A stretch of 64,000 nt of DNA from an uncultured Flavobacteriales bacterium (GCA_937121175.1 CAKZKD010000028.1:1-64000), one strand, 5' to 3'. Shown: positions 1 to 8,769, counted from the first letter of the stretch. The notes: generated by a model from the letters alone, not told the origin. Numbers and translations are program-made.

Positions 1-970
<970 letters not shown>

Positions 971-1227
971 ATAAAAGTGTTTAATACTGACTCTATCTCA
1001 AAAGAATTTCATAACAAAATAATATCTCTACTACCTTATCCTTTCTTATTTACTTCCAATCTTTTCAAAGAACTTATTTCTCAAACTTTGTTTGAGGTTT
1101 GAGTTTCTAGTAACTAGCTTTTAGTGACTAAAAACTCTTCCTATATATTCTGGCGATAACCGAACTTCCCAGTTAAATTATGACCTCTTTGAATATCTTT
1201 TAGAACTATTCCCGTAAAACGGGGCGG
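971..1227 (-). other. rRNA operon leader
   Basis: A stretch of about 260 bases between the rRNA promoter and the mature 16S 5' end, AT-rich and without a credible gene. It contains the boxA-like element at 1065-1073 and short inverted segments around 1100-1135 (TTTAGT / ACTAAA type) that could pair in the precursor. It should be transcribed and removed during 16S maturation. Confidence 0.7.
1065..1073 (-). promoter_or_regulatory. boxA-like antitermination site in the rRNA leader
   Basis: On the minus strand this reads GTTCTTTGA, followed by AAAGATTGGAAG. It matches the boxA-type element seen in rRNA leaders of Bacteroidota, recognised by the NusB/NusE antitermination complex in well-studied bacteria. 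It lies about 95 nt upstream of mature 16S. The identification rests on motif and position only. Confidence 0.6.
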
Positions 1228-1257
1228 CAAAAGTAAATAACTTTTTTACCCTCGCAA
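1228..1257 (-). promoter_or_regulatory. rRNA operon promoter (Bacteroidota type)
   Basis: On the minus strand, a -33 TTG (1255-1257) is followed by a 19-nt gap and a perfect -7 TACTTTTG (1228-1235, consensus TAnnTTTG). The expected start site is near 1221, which gives a leader of about 250 nt. It is the best two-part promoter match in the window, as expected for an rRNA operon. Confidence 0.65.
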
Positions 1258-1329
1258 TGTTTTTAAAAAAAATATTTTAAAATAATTGAAATTATTTTTG
1301 AGTTTGTAGTGATAGCGTACCTTTGGGAG

Positions 1330-1953
1330 GTGAAAAAAAAATTAAATTATTTTATTATCAGCGCATTATTAGTCGGGTTGTCATTACCGATCAAACAAGG
1401 TTTTGGTCAACAATTTGATTTATCGGATACAAACAGTACTGAACAACAAACGAAACCACCTAAAAAGCGCTTCTTTAAAACTGAGAATATTTTTGTTGGC
1501 GGAAGTCTAGGTGGAGGGTTTGCATCGGGAGCAGGCATGTTTCAAGTTTCACCAATCGTTGGGTATTCTTTTACCGAAAGGTTTCAATCTGCAATGAAGG
1601 TATCGTACACCTATTTGTACGGGAAAGACCCTTTTACCTTACAGCGATACGCTGATCACGTAATTGCCACAAGTCTGATAAATAGATATGTAGTGTATAA
1701 TGGTGTGTTCTTACAGGTGGAACCAGAAGTCATGAACCGAAATGCTTATTCTTATGAACGCAATTCACTGGGAGTTGAAGAATTGGTTTCCAAACGAATT
1801 AACGTTTTCAACTTATATGTTGGTGGTGGCGCTTACCTAAACTTCTCTGGAAACACAGGTGGGTTTATATTATTGCTATACAATCTAAACCAAACTGAAA
1901 ACTCATTTTATAGTAATCCTCATATTCAAGCTGGGTTTACGGTTGGTTTTTAG
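1330..1953 (+). CDS. small predicted outer-membrane beta-barrel protein
   Basis: A protein of 207 residues that I do not recognise as a named family. The start is set at GTG 1330 (V-KKKLNYF), because this gives a clean signal peptide with a basic start, a hydrophobic core and a cut near GFGQ-QF. An in-frame GTG at 1309 only adds seven polar residues. After a basic linker (KPPKKRFF) the chain alternates polar and hydrophobic residues, is rich in Gly and aromatics, and ends on phenylalanine, as outer-membrane barrels do. It is about the size of an 8-10 strand barrel. It is divergent from the rRNA operon and convergent with the lipoprotein operon. Function unknown. Confidence 0.7.
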   Translation: MKKKLNYFIISALLVGLSLPIKQGFGQQFDLSDTNSTEQQTKPPKKRFFKTENIFVGGSLGGGFASGAGMFQVSPIVGYSFTERFQSAMKVSYTYLYGKDPFTLQRYADHVIATSLINRYVVYNGVFLQVEPEVMNRNAYSYERNSLGVEELVSKRINVFNLYVGGGAYLNFSGNTGGFILLLYNLNQTENSFYSNPHIQAGFTVGF

Positions 1954-2006
1954 AGAACCATTAATTCTTAATATTCAAACGTTTCTTACAAAGTTCGATA
2001 AAGACT

Positions 2007-2447
2007 TTACAAACGAAAACTGCTACCCGGTTTAGAAAATAATGTATGGAGTTTTTCAGCAGTTTCATGCCCATTACCTGGTATTATTCGAATGGGTTTA
2101 AACGAGCCATCTAATGATATAACCATAGACATAAAATGCTTCGGAATGTATCCAAGTATTTTCTCTCGTTCTGCCATTATGATATTATCAGAGTCATATT
2201 GACTAGCAAGTTCTGCAGTAGTAATTATAACGCTCTCTTCATAGAAAGCCTGTCCAAGCTGAAAACCTAATCCATAACACCCGGGACAACGTGTATCAGG
2301 ACTTAATACAATAACAAATTTCCTATTTTCAAAACCAGACTCGTTAATGAACTCTGTTAAATGGATTTTAGATTCACAGCAGAGGAGTAACAAAATTGAC
2401 AGGGAACTTACGATCAGTTTGAGATGCACTCTATTCAATAATTTCAA
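2007..2447 (-). CDS. lipoprotein with CPGC motif, thioredoxin-like candidate
   Basis: 146 residues. The N-terminus is a type II signal peptide ending LLLLCC, so Cys23 or Cys24 would be lipidated. A CxxC motif (Cys54-Pro-Gly-Cys57) follows a short beta-type stretch (KFVIVLSPD), the position expected in a thioredoxin-fold redox protein. Later segments (MVISLDGSFKPIRI) fit the strand after the cis-Pro region, though I cannot point to a clear cis-Pro. It is the last gene of a three-gene operon and overlaps the propeller-like gene by 17 bp, which suggests translational coupling. A thiol-handling role for the cysteine-rich first protein of the operon is inference. Short for a full TlpA-like protein. 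Confidence 0.65.
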   Translation of the reverse strand: MKLLNRVHLKLIVSSLSILLLLCCESKIHLTEFINESGFENRKFVIVLSPDTRCPGCYGLGFQLGQAFYEESVIITTAELASQYDSDNIIMAEREKILGYIPKHFMSMVISLDGSFKPIRIIPGNGHETAEKLHTLFSKPGSSFRL

Positions 2448-3588
2448 TTCTTATTTTTTTACCGGGTATATCTTTGTAAACCAAAAATGAAACACCCCCT
2501 AGTTCAACTATTCTAGAATAATTTTTTGACACTTTCAGTTCAGAAATTACTTCAAAGTTTTGATTAAGCGTCTCCAATAGCTTATATTCTGGTTCTTTTA
2601 ATTCGAAGTCATTATTCCTTGGCCGAATAAATCTGTAATATTGGTTGGAACCGTTAGATTTTATAAAATCATTTAATGTTACGTTGTCGTACACTTTTTC
2701 CCAAAGTATTTCGTAGGATAAGTTTTTTTTATAAACTATTGGTTCCACAGGGTAATTTGTTCCCGAAACCTTAACATTTGCTACTTTTTCAAATCCGCCT
2801 TTTGAATTTCTATTAAAAACCAAAACGGAATCACAGGTAGTTTGATATAACAATAATTGGTTTTTATTCAGTGTTACTGCTGTAGGAGTCATATCATAAA
2901 TGTACTCATCTTTCTTATGTTTTCTGGAGGTTACGGTTTTCATTTCCGTGGAAGACACTGATATTGTATCATTTGTCAATAAAGGGATTTTATAGAAGGA
3001 AGGTATAAATTCAAATACACTATCCGTATTTACGCTATCAATTCCATAGGGAACATCTAATGCAAAGAGCAGTTCATCATTAAAAACCAAAAATCCATTA
3101 GCAGAAGATTTCACTTTCATGAACTTTTCTACCTCATGACTTAAAGACGGGTTGAATGACTTTATAATTTCTTTATCGGAGCAAAGAACAATCTCATTAT
3201 TATGCTTATCTGAATATACAAACCTGTCTTTACTCAAAACAAAAAGATTACTGGCACCTTTGCATCCTTCGCGTCTTGGAATAATAAATTGTTTAAGGAC
3301 GTTTTTAGATTTCGAGTTAACGTACAATATTTGTGAAGACAAATAGTCCTGGAAAATGACAACATCTGTATCATCCAACCTAAACTTACCTTTAAAAAAC
3401 ATTTTAGAGAAATTTACTTTCCCATCTGTTTTTATTTCGTTGAAATCAAATTCAATATACTTTTCAAATACATACTCAGTTGGCTGATTCTCACATGAAC
3501 ATAAAATGAAGTGTAAAATTAAGAATGGAAGAAGATATCTTCCATTCTTAGACAAACTCGAAGAGTTGTTATTCCTTTTCAATAACAT
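2431..3588 (-). CDS. lipoprotein, DUF4221 / beta-propeller-like
   Basis: About 385 residues from the ATG at 3588 (an ATG at 3600 is also possible; longer readings have no secretion signal). The signal peptide ends FILCSC, giving a lipid-anchored Cys. The body consists of many short beta segments with recurrent patterns such as DVVIFQDY, RFVYSDKHNNEIVL and LLLYQTTCDSVLVFN, consistent with a six-bladed propeller or the DUF4221 family common in Bacteroidota lipoproteins. That family call is from memory of its style and was not searched. Its start overlaps the end of the upstream cysteine-rich gene by about 20 bp and its end overlaps the CPGC gene, so the three are probably translated as a unit. 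The ligand is unknown. Confidence 0.65.
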   Translation of the reverse strand: MLLKRNNNSSSLSKNGRYLLPFLILHFILCSCENQPTEYVFEKYIEFDFNEIKTDGKVNFSKMFFKGKFRLDDTDVVIFQDYLSSQILYVNSKSKNVLKQFIIPRREGCKGASNLFVLSKDRFVYSDKHNNEIVLCSDKEIIKSFNPSLSHEVEKFMKVKSSANGFLVFNDELLFALDVPYGIDSVNTDSVFEFIPSFYKIPLLTNDTISVSSTEMKTVTSRKHKKDEYIYDMTPTAVTLNKNQLLLYQTTCDSVLVFNRNSKGGFEKVANVKVSGTNYPVEPIVYKKNLSYEILWEKVYDNVTLNDFIKSNGSNQYYRFIRPRNNDFELKEPEYKLLETLNQNFEVISELKVSKNYSRIVELGGVSFLVYKDIPGKKIRIEIIE

Positions 3589-4039
3589 GTGCAACTTCAT
3601 AATCGGCAGGTGTCGGATTATCAGAACCGTAAAAGTAAAAAACTTTGTTCGACATGCTAACATAACTAACCTCCATTGAACCGCTCGCAACAGCATCCAT
3701 CGCTTCCCTCACGAAATTATCGTCATCGGATAAATAATCGATGACCGAAGGTGTTAAAAATGTATTTGCTGTACCGTTGTCAATAGCGGTGTTGTAGCCT
3801 TGAATGATTGAAGGTGTAACGCAACAAAAAGGAACACATATTGCCGGTCCTGCCGAACATCCAGATTCCCCATTATTAAAATCAACCATCTGACCATTAA
3901 CCATTTTTTTCTCTTTTGACATAAAGGTTTCTGTACCTTCTTCTTTTGTCTTAGTGGGGTTTTGCAACTCTTCTTTTTGACATGCGTAAAACCCAATAGA
4001 TAAGGATAACAATCCTATACCAATAACTTTGTTTTTCAT
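3569..4039 (-). CDS. cysteine-rich surface lipoprotein, unknown family
   Basis: 156 residues, first gene of the operon. The lipobox is GFYAC (Cys20), immediately followed by Q-K-E-E-L. This resembles the lipoprotein export signal (Cys-Gln-Lys-Asp/Glu-Asp/Glu) that sends lipoproteins to the cell surface in Flavobacteriia, so surface display is plausible. A lysine/glutamate-rich linker leads to a compact cysteine cluster (Cys61, Cys68, Cys72, Cys73) and a C-terminal domain with an acidic helix region (YLSDDDNFVREAMDAV). I recognise no family. Four clustered cysteines beside a CxxC protein in the same operon suggest disulphide bonds or metal binding. Phased TGTC repeats lie about 100-135 bp upstream. 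Confidence 0.65.
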   Translation of the reverse strand: MKNKVIGIGLLSLSIGFYACQKEELQNPTKTKEEGTETFMSKEKKMVNGQMVDFNNGESGCSAGPAICVPFCCVTPSIIQGYNTAIDNGTANTFLTPSVIDYLSDDDNFVREAMDAVASGSMEVSYVSMSNKVFYFYGSDNPTPADYEVAHVIEKE

Positions 4040-4140
4040 AATAACTGATTTAATTCTGCCTACTCTGAATTGGTTTTCGGCTGCCCCATTTTCTCTGGAA
4101 CTAAAGTGAGGTATGAAAATCAGAAATACCGAACAGAATG

Positions 4141-4178
4141 TGTCTGATAATTGTCGGATTATGTCCTTTGTTTGTCGG
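4141..4178. repeat. helically phased TGTC repeats with 21-bp TTGTCGG direct repeat
   Basis: TGTC occurs at 4141, 4152, 4162 and 4173, spaced 11, 10 and 11 bp, so all four face the same side of the helix. Two are exact TTGTCGG copies (4151-4157 and 4172-4178), 21 bp apart. A further inverted CCGACC lies at 4206-4211. The block sits upstream of the lipoprotein operon starting at 4039. Arrays with 21-bp period are typical of response-regulator or LytTR-type binding sites, but the motif is not one I can assign. Confidence 0.5.
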
Positions 4179-4240
4179 TTTGTGGAAAGATTTGCAAATC
4201 ATTTACCGACCAAAAACACAATTAAGAATATATATTTAAG

Positions 4241-4260
4241 ATTCCTGCCTGCGCAGGAAT
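4241..4260. repeat. small dispersed-type palindrome
   Basis: ATTCCTGCCTGCGCAGGAAT has 8-bp arms (ATTCCTGC / GCAGGAAT) around CTGC, followed by GACG. It resembles the REP-like short palindromes ending in GGAATGACG that are scattered between genes in many bacterial genomes. Only one copy is visible here. It lies 21 bp after the stop of the XRE gene at 4282 and could also act as a weak transcript 3' end. Confidence 0.6.
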
Positions 4261-4281
4261 GACGACTCGAAACCCAAATCG

Positions 4282-4641
4282 TTATTCACGTTTTATTAGT
4301 TGGTCTATAAGAAGTTGATTTTGGGTTTCTAAGAATTCGATGCGCTTAGCGGTTTCATATTCAAACTTCTCCCTTAAGTCGTGATTTACTGCAATTAGAT
4401 TTTTTATATACTCATTGGTTATTCCACTCTCTAAATCTGCTTTGTTGTATTCATTGGTTTCAGATAAAAAATAGGACTGACTTACTTCAAAAATACCGGA
4501 CAGTTGTTCAATTCTTTCTAAAGAAAGTTTCGTTTGTCCTTGCTCTAGTCGAGCATAGCTGGCTTGTGTAATGTTCAGCTTATCGGCAATTTCAGATTGA
4601 GAAAAACCTTTGAGTACTCGAATTTGCTTGATTGGATTCAT
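4282..4641 (-). CDS. XRE-family transcriptional regulator with C-terminal coiled coil
   Basis: 119 residues. Residues 5-60 are a Cro/cI-type helix-turn-helix (IRVLKGFSQSEIADKLNITQASYARLEQ in outline: Q-S-E-I-A at helix 2 and Q-A-S-Y-A-R-L-E at the recognition helix). The C-terminal third (about 80-117) is a heptad-like helix with many Leu/Ile/Glu and probably dimerises the protein. It is transcribed divergently from a second XRE gene at 4729, and a perfect palindrome sits over its own predicted start site, so autoregulation is likely. A single housekeeping-type regulator or the antitoxin-like half of a lost module are both possible. No toxin gene is adjacent. Confidence 0.85.
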   Translation of the reverse strand: MNPIKQIRVLKGFSQSEIADKLNITQASYARLEQGQTKLSLERIEQLSGIFEVSQSYFLSETNEYNKADLESGITNEYIKNLIAVNHDLREKFEYETAKRIEFLETQNQLLIDQLIKRE

Positions 4642-4648
4642 ATTAGAT

Positions 4649-4663
4649 TGTATAAATTATACA
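4649..4663. promoter_or_regulatory. palindromic operator candidate between the two XRE genes
   Basis: TGTATAA-A-TTATACA is a perfect inverted repeat with 7-bp arms around a central A. It lies directly downstream of the minus-strand -7 element (4664-4671), over the expected transcription start of the XRE gene, and 8 bp before its ATG. This is the classic place for an autorepressor site. Confidence 0.6.
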
Positions 4664-4671
4664 CAAAAGTA
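4664..4671 (-). promoter_or_regulatory. -7 promoter element for the XRE gene at 4282-4641
   Basis: TACTTTTG on the minus strand, a full match to TAnnTTTG, 22 bp before the ATG. No clear -33 TTTG is seen at the expected distance. It abuts the palindrome at 4649-4663. Confidence 0.5.
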
Positions 4672-4673
4672 TA

Positions 4674-4705
4674 TTGTTTATAGTAAATAAGGAGGAGTAT
4701 ATTTG
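4674..4705 (+). promoter_or_regulatory. promoter for the XRE gene at 4729-4953
   Basis: TTG at 4674-4676, a 21-nt gap, then TATATTTG at 4698-4705 (full TAnnTTTG match). The predicted start site near 4711 gives a leader of about 18 nt before the ATG at 4729. The two divergent promoters face away from each other within 60 bp. Confidence 0.55.
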
Positions 4706-4728
4706 AAGCAACTTATTTAAACAAACTG

Positions 4729-4953
4729 ATGATTGACCTAGACACAAGAATTAACATCCGAAAAATCCGAGAAATTAAAGGGTTCAGCCAAGAATATGTG
4801 GCTACCGAATTGAGTATAAGTACAAAAAGTTATTCTAGAATTGAATGTGGCGAAACGAGCTTGAGTGTTACTAGACTAAAACAAATTGCAGCCGTATTTG
4901 ATGTTTCAGTAGCCCTAATTATTGAGTTTGACGTGAAGAGGTTGTTTGCCTAA
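4729..4953 (+). CDS. small XRE-family helix-turn-helix protein
   Basis: 74 residues, essentially only a Cro/cI-type DNA-binding domain: residues 8-65 hold five helices, with Q-E-Y-V-A-T-E-L at helix 2 and S-Y-S-R-I-E-C-G at the recognition helix. The C-terminal tail (ALIIEFDVKRLFA) is short and hydrophobic and may dimerise. It pairs divergently with the longer XRE protein, and the two share a 87-bp regulatory gap. Its targets beyond this gap are unknown. It ends 57 bp before the convergent purL stop, with a perfect 20-bp palindrome between. Confidence 0.8.
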   Translation: MIDLDTRINIRKIREIKGFSQEYVATELSISTKSYSRIECGETSLSVTRLKQIAAVFDVSVALIIEFDVKRLFA

Positions 4954-4980
4954 AAACGCGTTGTTTTCGAAAGAACAATC

Positions 4981-5000
4981 CCTACCTGTCGACAGGTAGG
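4981..5000. repeat. perfect 20-bp palindrome between convergent genes
   Basis: CCTACCTGTCGACAGGTAGG is its own reverse complement across all 20 bases. It sits in the 57-bp gap between the XRE gene stop and the purL stop. There is no adjacent T-run, so it is not a standard intrinsic terminator. It looks like a dispersed extragenic palindrome or a symmetric protein site. Confidence 0.75.
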
Positions 5001-5010
5001 AAGCTTACGG

Positions 5011-8000
5011 TTATTTTTTCTCCACCCACTCTTTAGCATCCCGAAAAGCTATTATCCAAGGACTTACGTCTTCTTGCTTTTTAGCAGTTGGGTAATACCC
5101 CCAATTCCATGGAAAGATTGAACGCTCAAAATGTGGCATAATGGCTAAGTGTCTTCCGTCTTTTGAGGCGATTCCTGCAACATTGTAATCCGAACCATTT
5201 GGATTTACTGGATATTCACTATTTGGGTATTTTCCGATAACGTGATAATGCTCCTCTTCTTCCGGCAAGTGAAATTTACCTTCTCCGTGCGCAGCCCAAA
5301 TACCCATTTTGGTTCCTGATAAACTACCAAGCATGACTGAATTATTTTGCGGAATTTCGATTGCCAAAAAGCTCGACTCAAATTTACCTGAACTGTTGTG
5401 TTTAAGTTTTGGGTGTTCTTTATGTTCTGGATTTATAAGCCCTAACTCGCCCATTAATTGACAACCGTTGCAAATTCCTAGGGATAAAGTATCTGGTCGT
5501 GCATAGAAATTATCTAATGCCGCTTTAGCTTTTTCGTTGAACATAAATGCGCCTGCCCAGCCTTTTGCAGAACCTAGTACATCCGAATTGGAGAATCCTC
5601 CTACGAATGCAATCATGTTTACATCCGACAAATCTTCTCGACCAGAAATAAGGTCGGTCATGTGCACGTCCTTTACATCAAAACCAGCTAGAAACATGGC
5701 ATAAGCCATTTCACGGTCTCCGTTTACGCCTTTTTCTCGAATGATTGCCGCTTTAACTCCTGAAGGAGTTTTGCGATTAGGGTCTAACCCCAATACTTCG
5801 AACGTCCCTTTGAATCCTTCCGGGAATATGTAATCGATTGGAAATTGGTTGTGGTTTTTGAAACGGGCATTGGCATGTTCATTTCCAGATTGTTGCCTAT
5901 CAAGTAAATGAGAGGTTTTGTACCATGTTTTTCTTAACGAAGGGACGTCTAGCTTGTAGGTTTCATTGTTTGTTTTAATGCTCACCAAATTAGCTTTGGT
6001 GACGCTACCAATTTTATAAAAAGTAGCATTAACGCTTTCTAACGTTCCAGCAATAGAGGAAAGTTCTTCACCTGCAACTTGAATCAATATCCCCGCTTTT
6101 TCTGAGAACAGCAATTGAATATCGTCTTCTGCTCGCAACTGCGTTAAATCGATATTCAAACCCACATTTACCTCAGCAAAACACATTTCTAATAATGCGG
6201 TGACCATTCCACCAGCAGAAATATCGTGACCTGCTAATACTTTGTCCTTCAGTATTAGCTTTTGAATCGTGTTAAAAACCAACCCAAACTTGGTGGCGTC
6301 TTTAATTCGTGGTGCTTTATCTCCCAACTGATTGATGACTTGCGCAAAAGATGAACCTCCCAACTTAAAATCGTCCTCAGAAAAATCTATGTAAATCAAG
6401 TGTGAATCTTCAATTGGATTCAGAACAGGCTCAACTACTTTCTTTAGATTGCTTACCTCACCCACCGCAGAAATAATTACCGTTCCTGGCGCGTAAACTA
6501 CTCCGTCTTTGTATTTCTGAGTCATTGAAAGTGAATCCTTACCTGTAGGAACATTTAATCCTAGCTCACAGGCAAAATCACTAATACCTTTTACAGCTTC
6601 GTACAATCTATAATTCTCACCTTCATTTTTAGCGGGCCACATCCAGTTGGCACTTAGCGAAACTCCTCTAATTCCTTGCTCAATGGGCGCCCAAATTAGA
6701 TTAGTCAAAGCTTCGGCAATAGACGCCTGCGAGCCAGCCACTGGGTCTATTAAAGCACTTACTGGTGAATGGCCAACTGAAGTTGCGATACCTTTTTCTC
6801 CACGATAATCCATGGCCATAACTCCAACGTTATTCAACGGTAATTGCAATGGACCTGCACATTGTTGTTTAGCAACCCGACCAGTGACACAGCGGTCAAC
6901 TTTATTGGTCAACCAATCTTTACAAGCCACAGCTTCTAATTGAAGTACAGCGTTTAGGTAATCTTGGAATTTGTTGGTATCGTAACTTAAGGCTGAATAT
7001 TTGGCCTCTTCAGAGGTATCTTCTAAAATAGTTTTTGGCGACGAACCAAACATGTGGCTCAGATCCCAATCCATTGGATTTTGATTTGATTTATTGTTTT
7101 CAAATACAAAACGATTGTCACTCGTGGTTTCGCCAACTACGTATATTGGTGCGCGTTCACGTTCCGCAATTTTTGAAAGTAACTCGACGTCATGCTCCCG
7201 AATTACCAATCCCATTCGCTCTTGCGATTCGTTACCAATAATTTCTTTATCGGATAAGGTTGGGTCGCCAACGGGCAACTGGTTTACGTCGATTTTTCCT
7301 CCAGTTTCTTCAACCAATTCAGAAAGACAATTTAAATGTCCACCTGCTCCGTGATCGTGAATCGAAACTATAGGGTTTTTATCCAATTCTGCCATTGCTC
7401 GAACTGCATTGTACACCCGTTTTTGCATTTCAGGATTTGAACGTTGAATGGCATTTAGCTCGATACCGCTTGAGAATTCGCCAGTAGCAACCGAAGAAAC
7501 TGCACCGCCACCCATTCCAATGCGGTAATTATCACCTCCCATTACTACGATTTTATCGCCAGCGTCCGGAGTATCTTTTAATGCTTCTTGTTTTTTACCG
7601 TAACCAATTCCGCCAGCTTGCATGATAACCTTATCGAAACCAAAACGCTTATCACCTTCTTGGTGTTCGAAAGTCAAAACAGAACCGTTAATTAATGGCT
7701 GCCCGAATTTGTTTCCGAAGTCAGAAGCTCCGTTAGAAGCTTTTATAAGAATATCCATTGGAGTTTGGTACAACCAAGAACGTTCGTCCATGCCATTCTC
7801 CCATTCACGGTCATCAGTTAATCTAGAATAAGCGGTCATGTAAACAGCTGAACCAGCCAGAGGCATGGAACCTTTTCCGCCGGCCATTCTATCTCTAATT
7901 TCACCACCAGAACCTGTTGCGGCACCGTTGAATGGCTCCACTGTTGTTGGAAAGTTGTGCGTTTCGGCTTTAAGAGAAATGACACTTTCAAATTCTTTGG

Positions 8001-8703
8001 TTTCGAAAAAATCAGATTCGTCTTGACGTTTTGGTGCAAATTGTTCCGCTTTTGGCCCTTCTACAAAAGCTACGTTGTCTTTGTAAGCAGACACTACTCT
8101 GTTCGGATTATCGGCAGTAGTTTTTTTAATCAATTTAAATAACGAAGACGGCATTTCCTTTCCGTCGATAATAAACTGGCCGTTGAAAATCTTGTGTCGG
8201 CAATGTTCGGAGTTCACTTGTGAGAATCCAAAGATTTCACTGTCCGTTAGTTTTCGATTTAACTGAACGGCAACACCATCCAAGTATTCAATTTCTTCTG
8301 AGCTTAATGCAAGGCCTTCTTGCTCATTATAAGAAGCAATATCATCAATATGAATTACTTTTTCGGGTTCATTTTCTACTGTAAAAAGGTCTTGAGTCAG
8401 CTCCCTATATTTCACCTGAAGCATAGGGTCGAAAGTTGGGTTTTCAATTTGAAAAGAAAAGAACTCTTCAATACGTTCAATTCCAGAAATACCCATGTTT
8501 TGTGTAATCTCCACTGCATTGGTACTCCAGGGAGTAATCATTTCTTTTCTAGGTCCGACAAAAACGCCGCTGAGTTTAGTCTTATCAACCAACTTAGCTT
8601 CGCTAAACAGCCACTCCAACTTTGGTAAATCTTTTGGGTTTAATTCAGCAGAACATCCAACTGCAAAAATTTTGTCTTCACCAGACGAAAAGAACTTAAT
8701 CAT
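5011..8703 (-). CDS. purL: phosphoribosylformylglycinamidine synthase, long single-chain form
   Basis: 1230 residues, the length of large proteobacterial-type FGAM synthases (about 1300). It catalyses the fourth step of purine synthesis: FGAR + glutamine + ATP to FGAM. The middle of the chain has the duplicated AIRS-like ATP-binding domains (FSQVNSEHCRHK, KAETHNFPTTVEPFNGAATG-type motif, HDHGAGG, GRVAKQQCAGPLQ). The C-terminus is a class I glutamine amidotransferase with nucleophile Cys1078 in GICNGCQ and His1191/Glu1193 in MPHFERS. No separate purS or purQ is needed with this form. It stands alone, with a -7 element at 8762-8769. The start at 8703 is the first Met and matches the family N-terminus. 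Confidence 0.97.
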   Translation of the reverse strand: MIKFFSSGEDKIFAVGCSAELNPKDLPKLEWLFSEAKLVDKTKLSGVFVGPRKEMITPWSTNAVEITQNMGISGIERIEEFFSFQIENPTFDPMLQVKYRELTQDLFTVENEPEKVIHIDDIASYNEQEGLALSSEEIEYLDGVAVQLNRKLTDSEIFGFSQVNSEHCRHKIFNGQFIIDGKEMPSSLFKLIKKTTADNPNRVVSAYKDNVAFVEGPKAEQFAPKRQDESDFFETKEFESVISLKAETHNFPTTVEPFNGAATGSGGEIRDRMAGGKGSMPLAGSAVYMTAYSRLTDDREWENGMDERSWLYQTPMDILIKASNGASDFGNKFGQPLINGSVLTFEHQEGDKRFGFDKVIMQAGGIGYGKKQEALKDTPDAGDKIVVMGGDNYRIGMGGGAVSSVATGEFSSGIELNAIQRSNPEMQKRVYNAVRAMAELDKNPIVSIHDHGAGGHLNCLSELVEETGGKIDVNQLPVGDPTLSDKEIIGNESQERMGLVIREHDVELLSKIAERERAPIYVVGETTSDNRFVFENNKSNQNPMDWDLSHMFGSSPKTILEDTSEEAKYSALSYDTNKFQDYLNAVLQLEAVACKDWLTNKVDRCVTGRVAKQQCAGPLQLPLNNVGVMAMDYRGEKGIATSVGHSPVSALIDPVAGSQASIAEALTNLIWAPIEQGIRGVSLSANWMWPAKNEGENYRLYEAVKGISDFACELGLNVPTGKDSLSMTQKYKDGVVYAPGTVIISAVGEVSNLKKVVEPVLNPIEDSHLIYIDFSEDDFKLGGSSFAQVINQLGDKAPRIKDATKFGLVFNTIQKLILKDKVLAGHDISAGGMVTALLEMCFAEVNVGLNIDLTQLRAEDDIQLLFSEKAGILIQVAGEELSSIAGTLESVNATFYKIGSVTKANLVSIKTNNETYKLDVPSLRKTWYKTSHLLDRQQSGNEHANARFKNHNQFPIDYIFPEGFKGTFEVLGLDPNRKTPSGVKAAIIREKGVNGDREMAYAMFLAGFDVKDVHMTDLISGREDLSDVNMIAFVGGFSNSDVLGSAKGWAGAFMFNEKAKAALDNFYARPDTLSLGICNGCQLMGELGLINPEHKEHPKLKHNSSGKFESSFLAIEIPQNNSVMLGSLSGTKMGIWAAHGEGKFHLPEEEEHYHVIGKYPNSEYPVNPNGSDYNVAGIASKDGRHLAIMPHFERSIFPWNWGYYPTAKKQEDVSPWIIAFRDAKEWVEKK

Positions 8704-8761
8704 TCGTTTCTTTTTATGAGTTTAAAACAACCAAATAGCAACTGCTTTTTTGGAAAGCTCA

Positions 8762-8769
8762 CAAAGGTA
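8762..8769 (-). promoter_or_regulatory. -7 promoter element for purL
   Basis: TACCTTTG on the minus strand (full TAnnTTTG match), 58 bp upstream of the purL ATG. No clear -33 element. The predicted leader is about 50 nt. I saw no purine riboswitch fold in it. Confidence 0.45.

Noticed and set aside
4282-4953. Divergent XRE pair as a toxin-antitoxin system
   Set aside because: Both proteins are DNA-binding and no toxin-like gene is adjacent.
4982-5000. Palindrome as an intrinsic terminator for purL
   Set aside because: Strong stem but no T-run on either strand; kept as a repeat.
8704-8761. Purine riboswitch in the purL leader
   Set aside because: The leader is about 50 nt, too short, and shows none of the conserved loop sequences.
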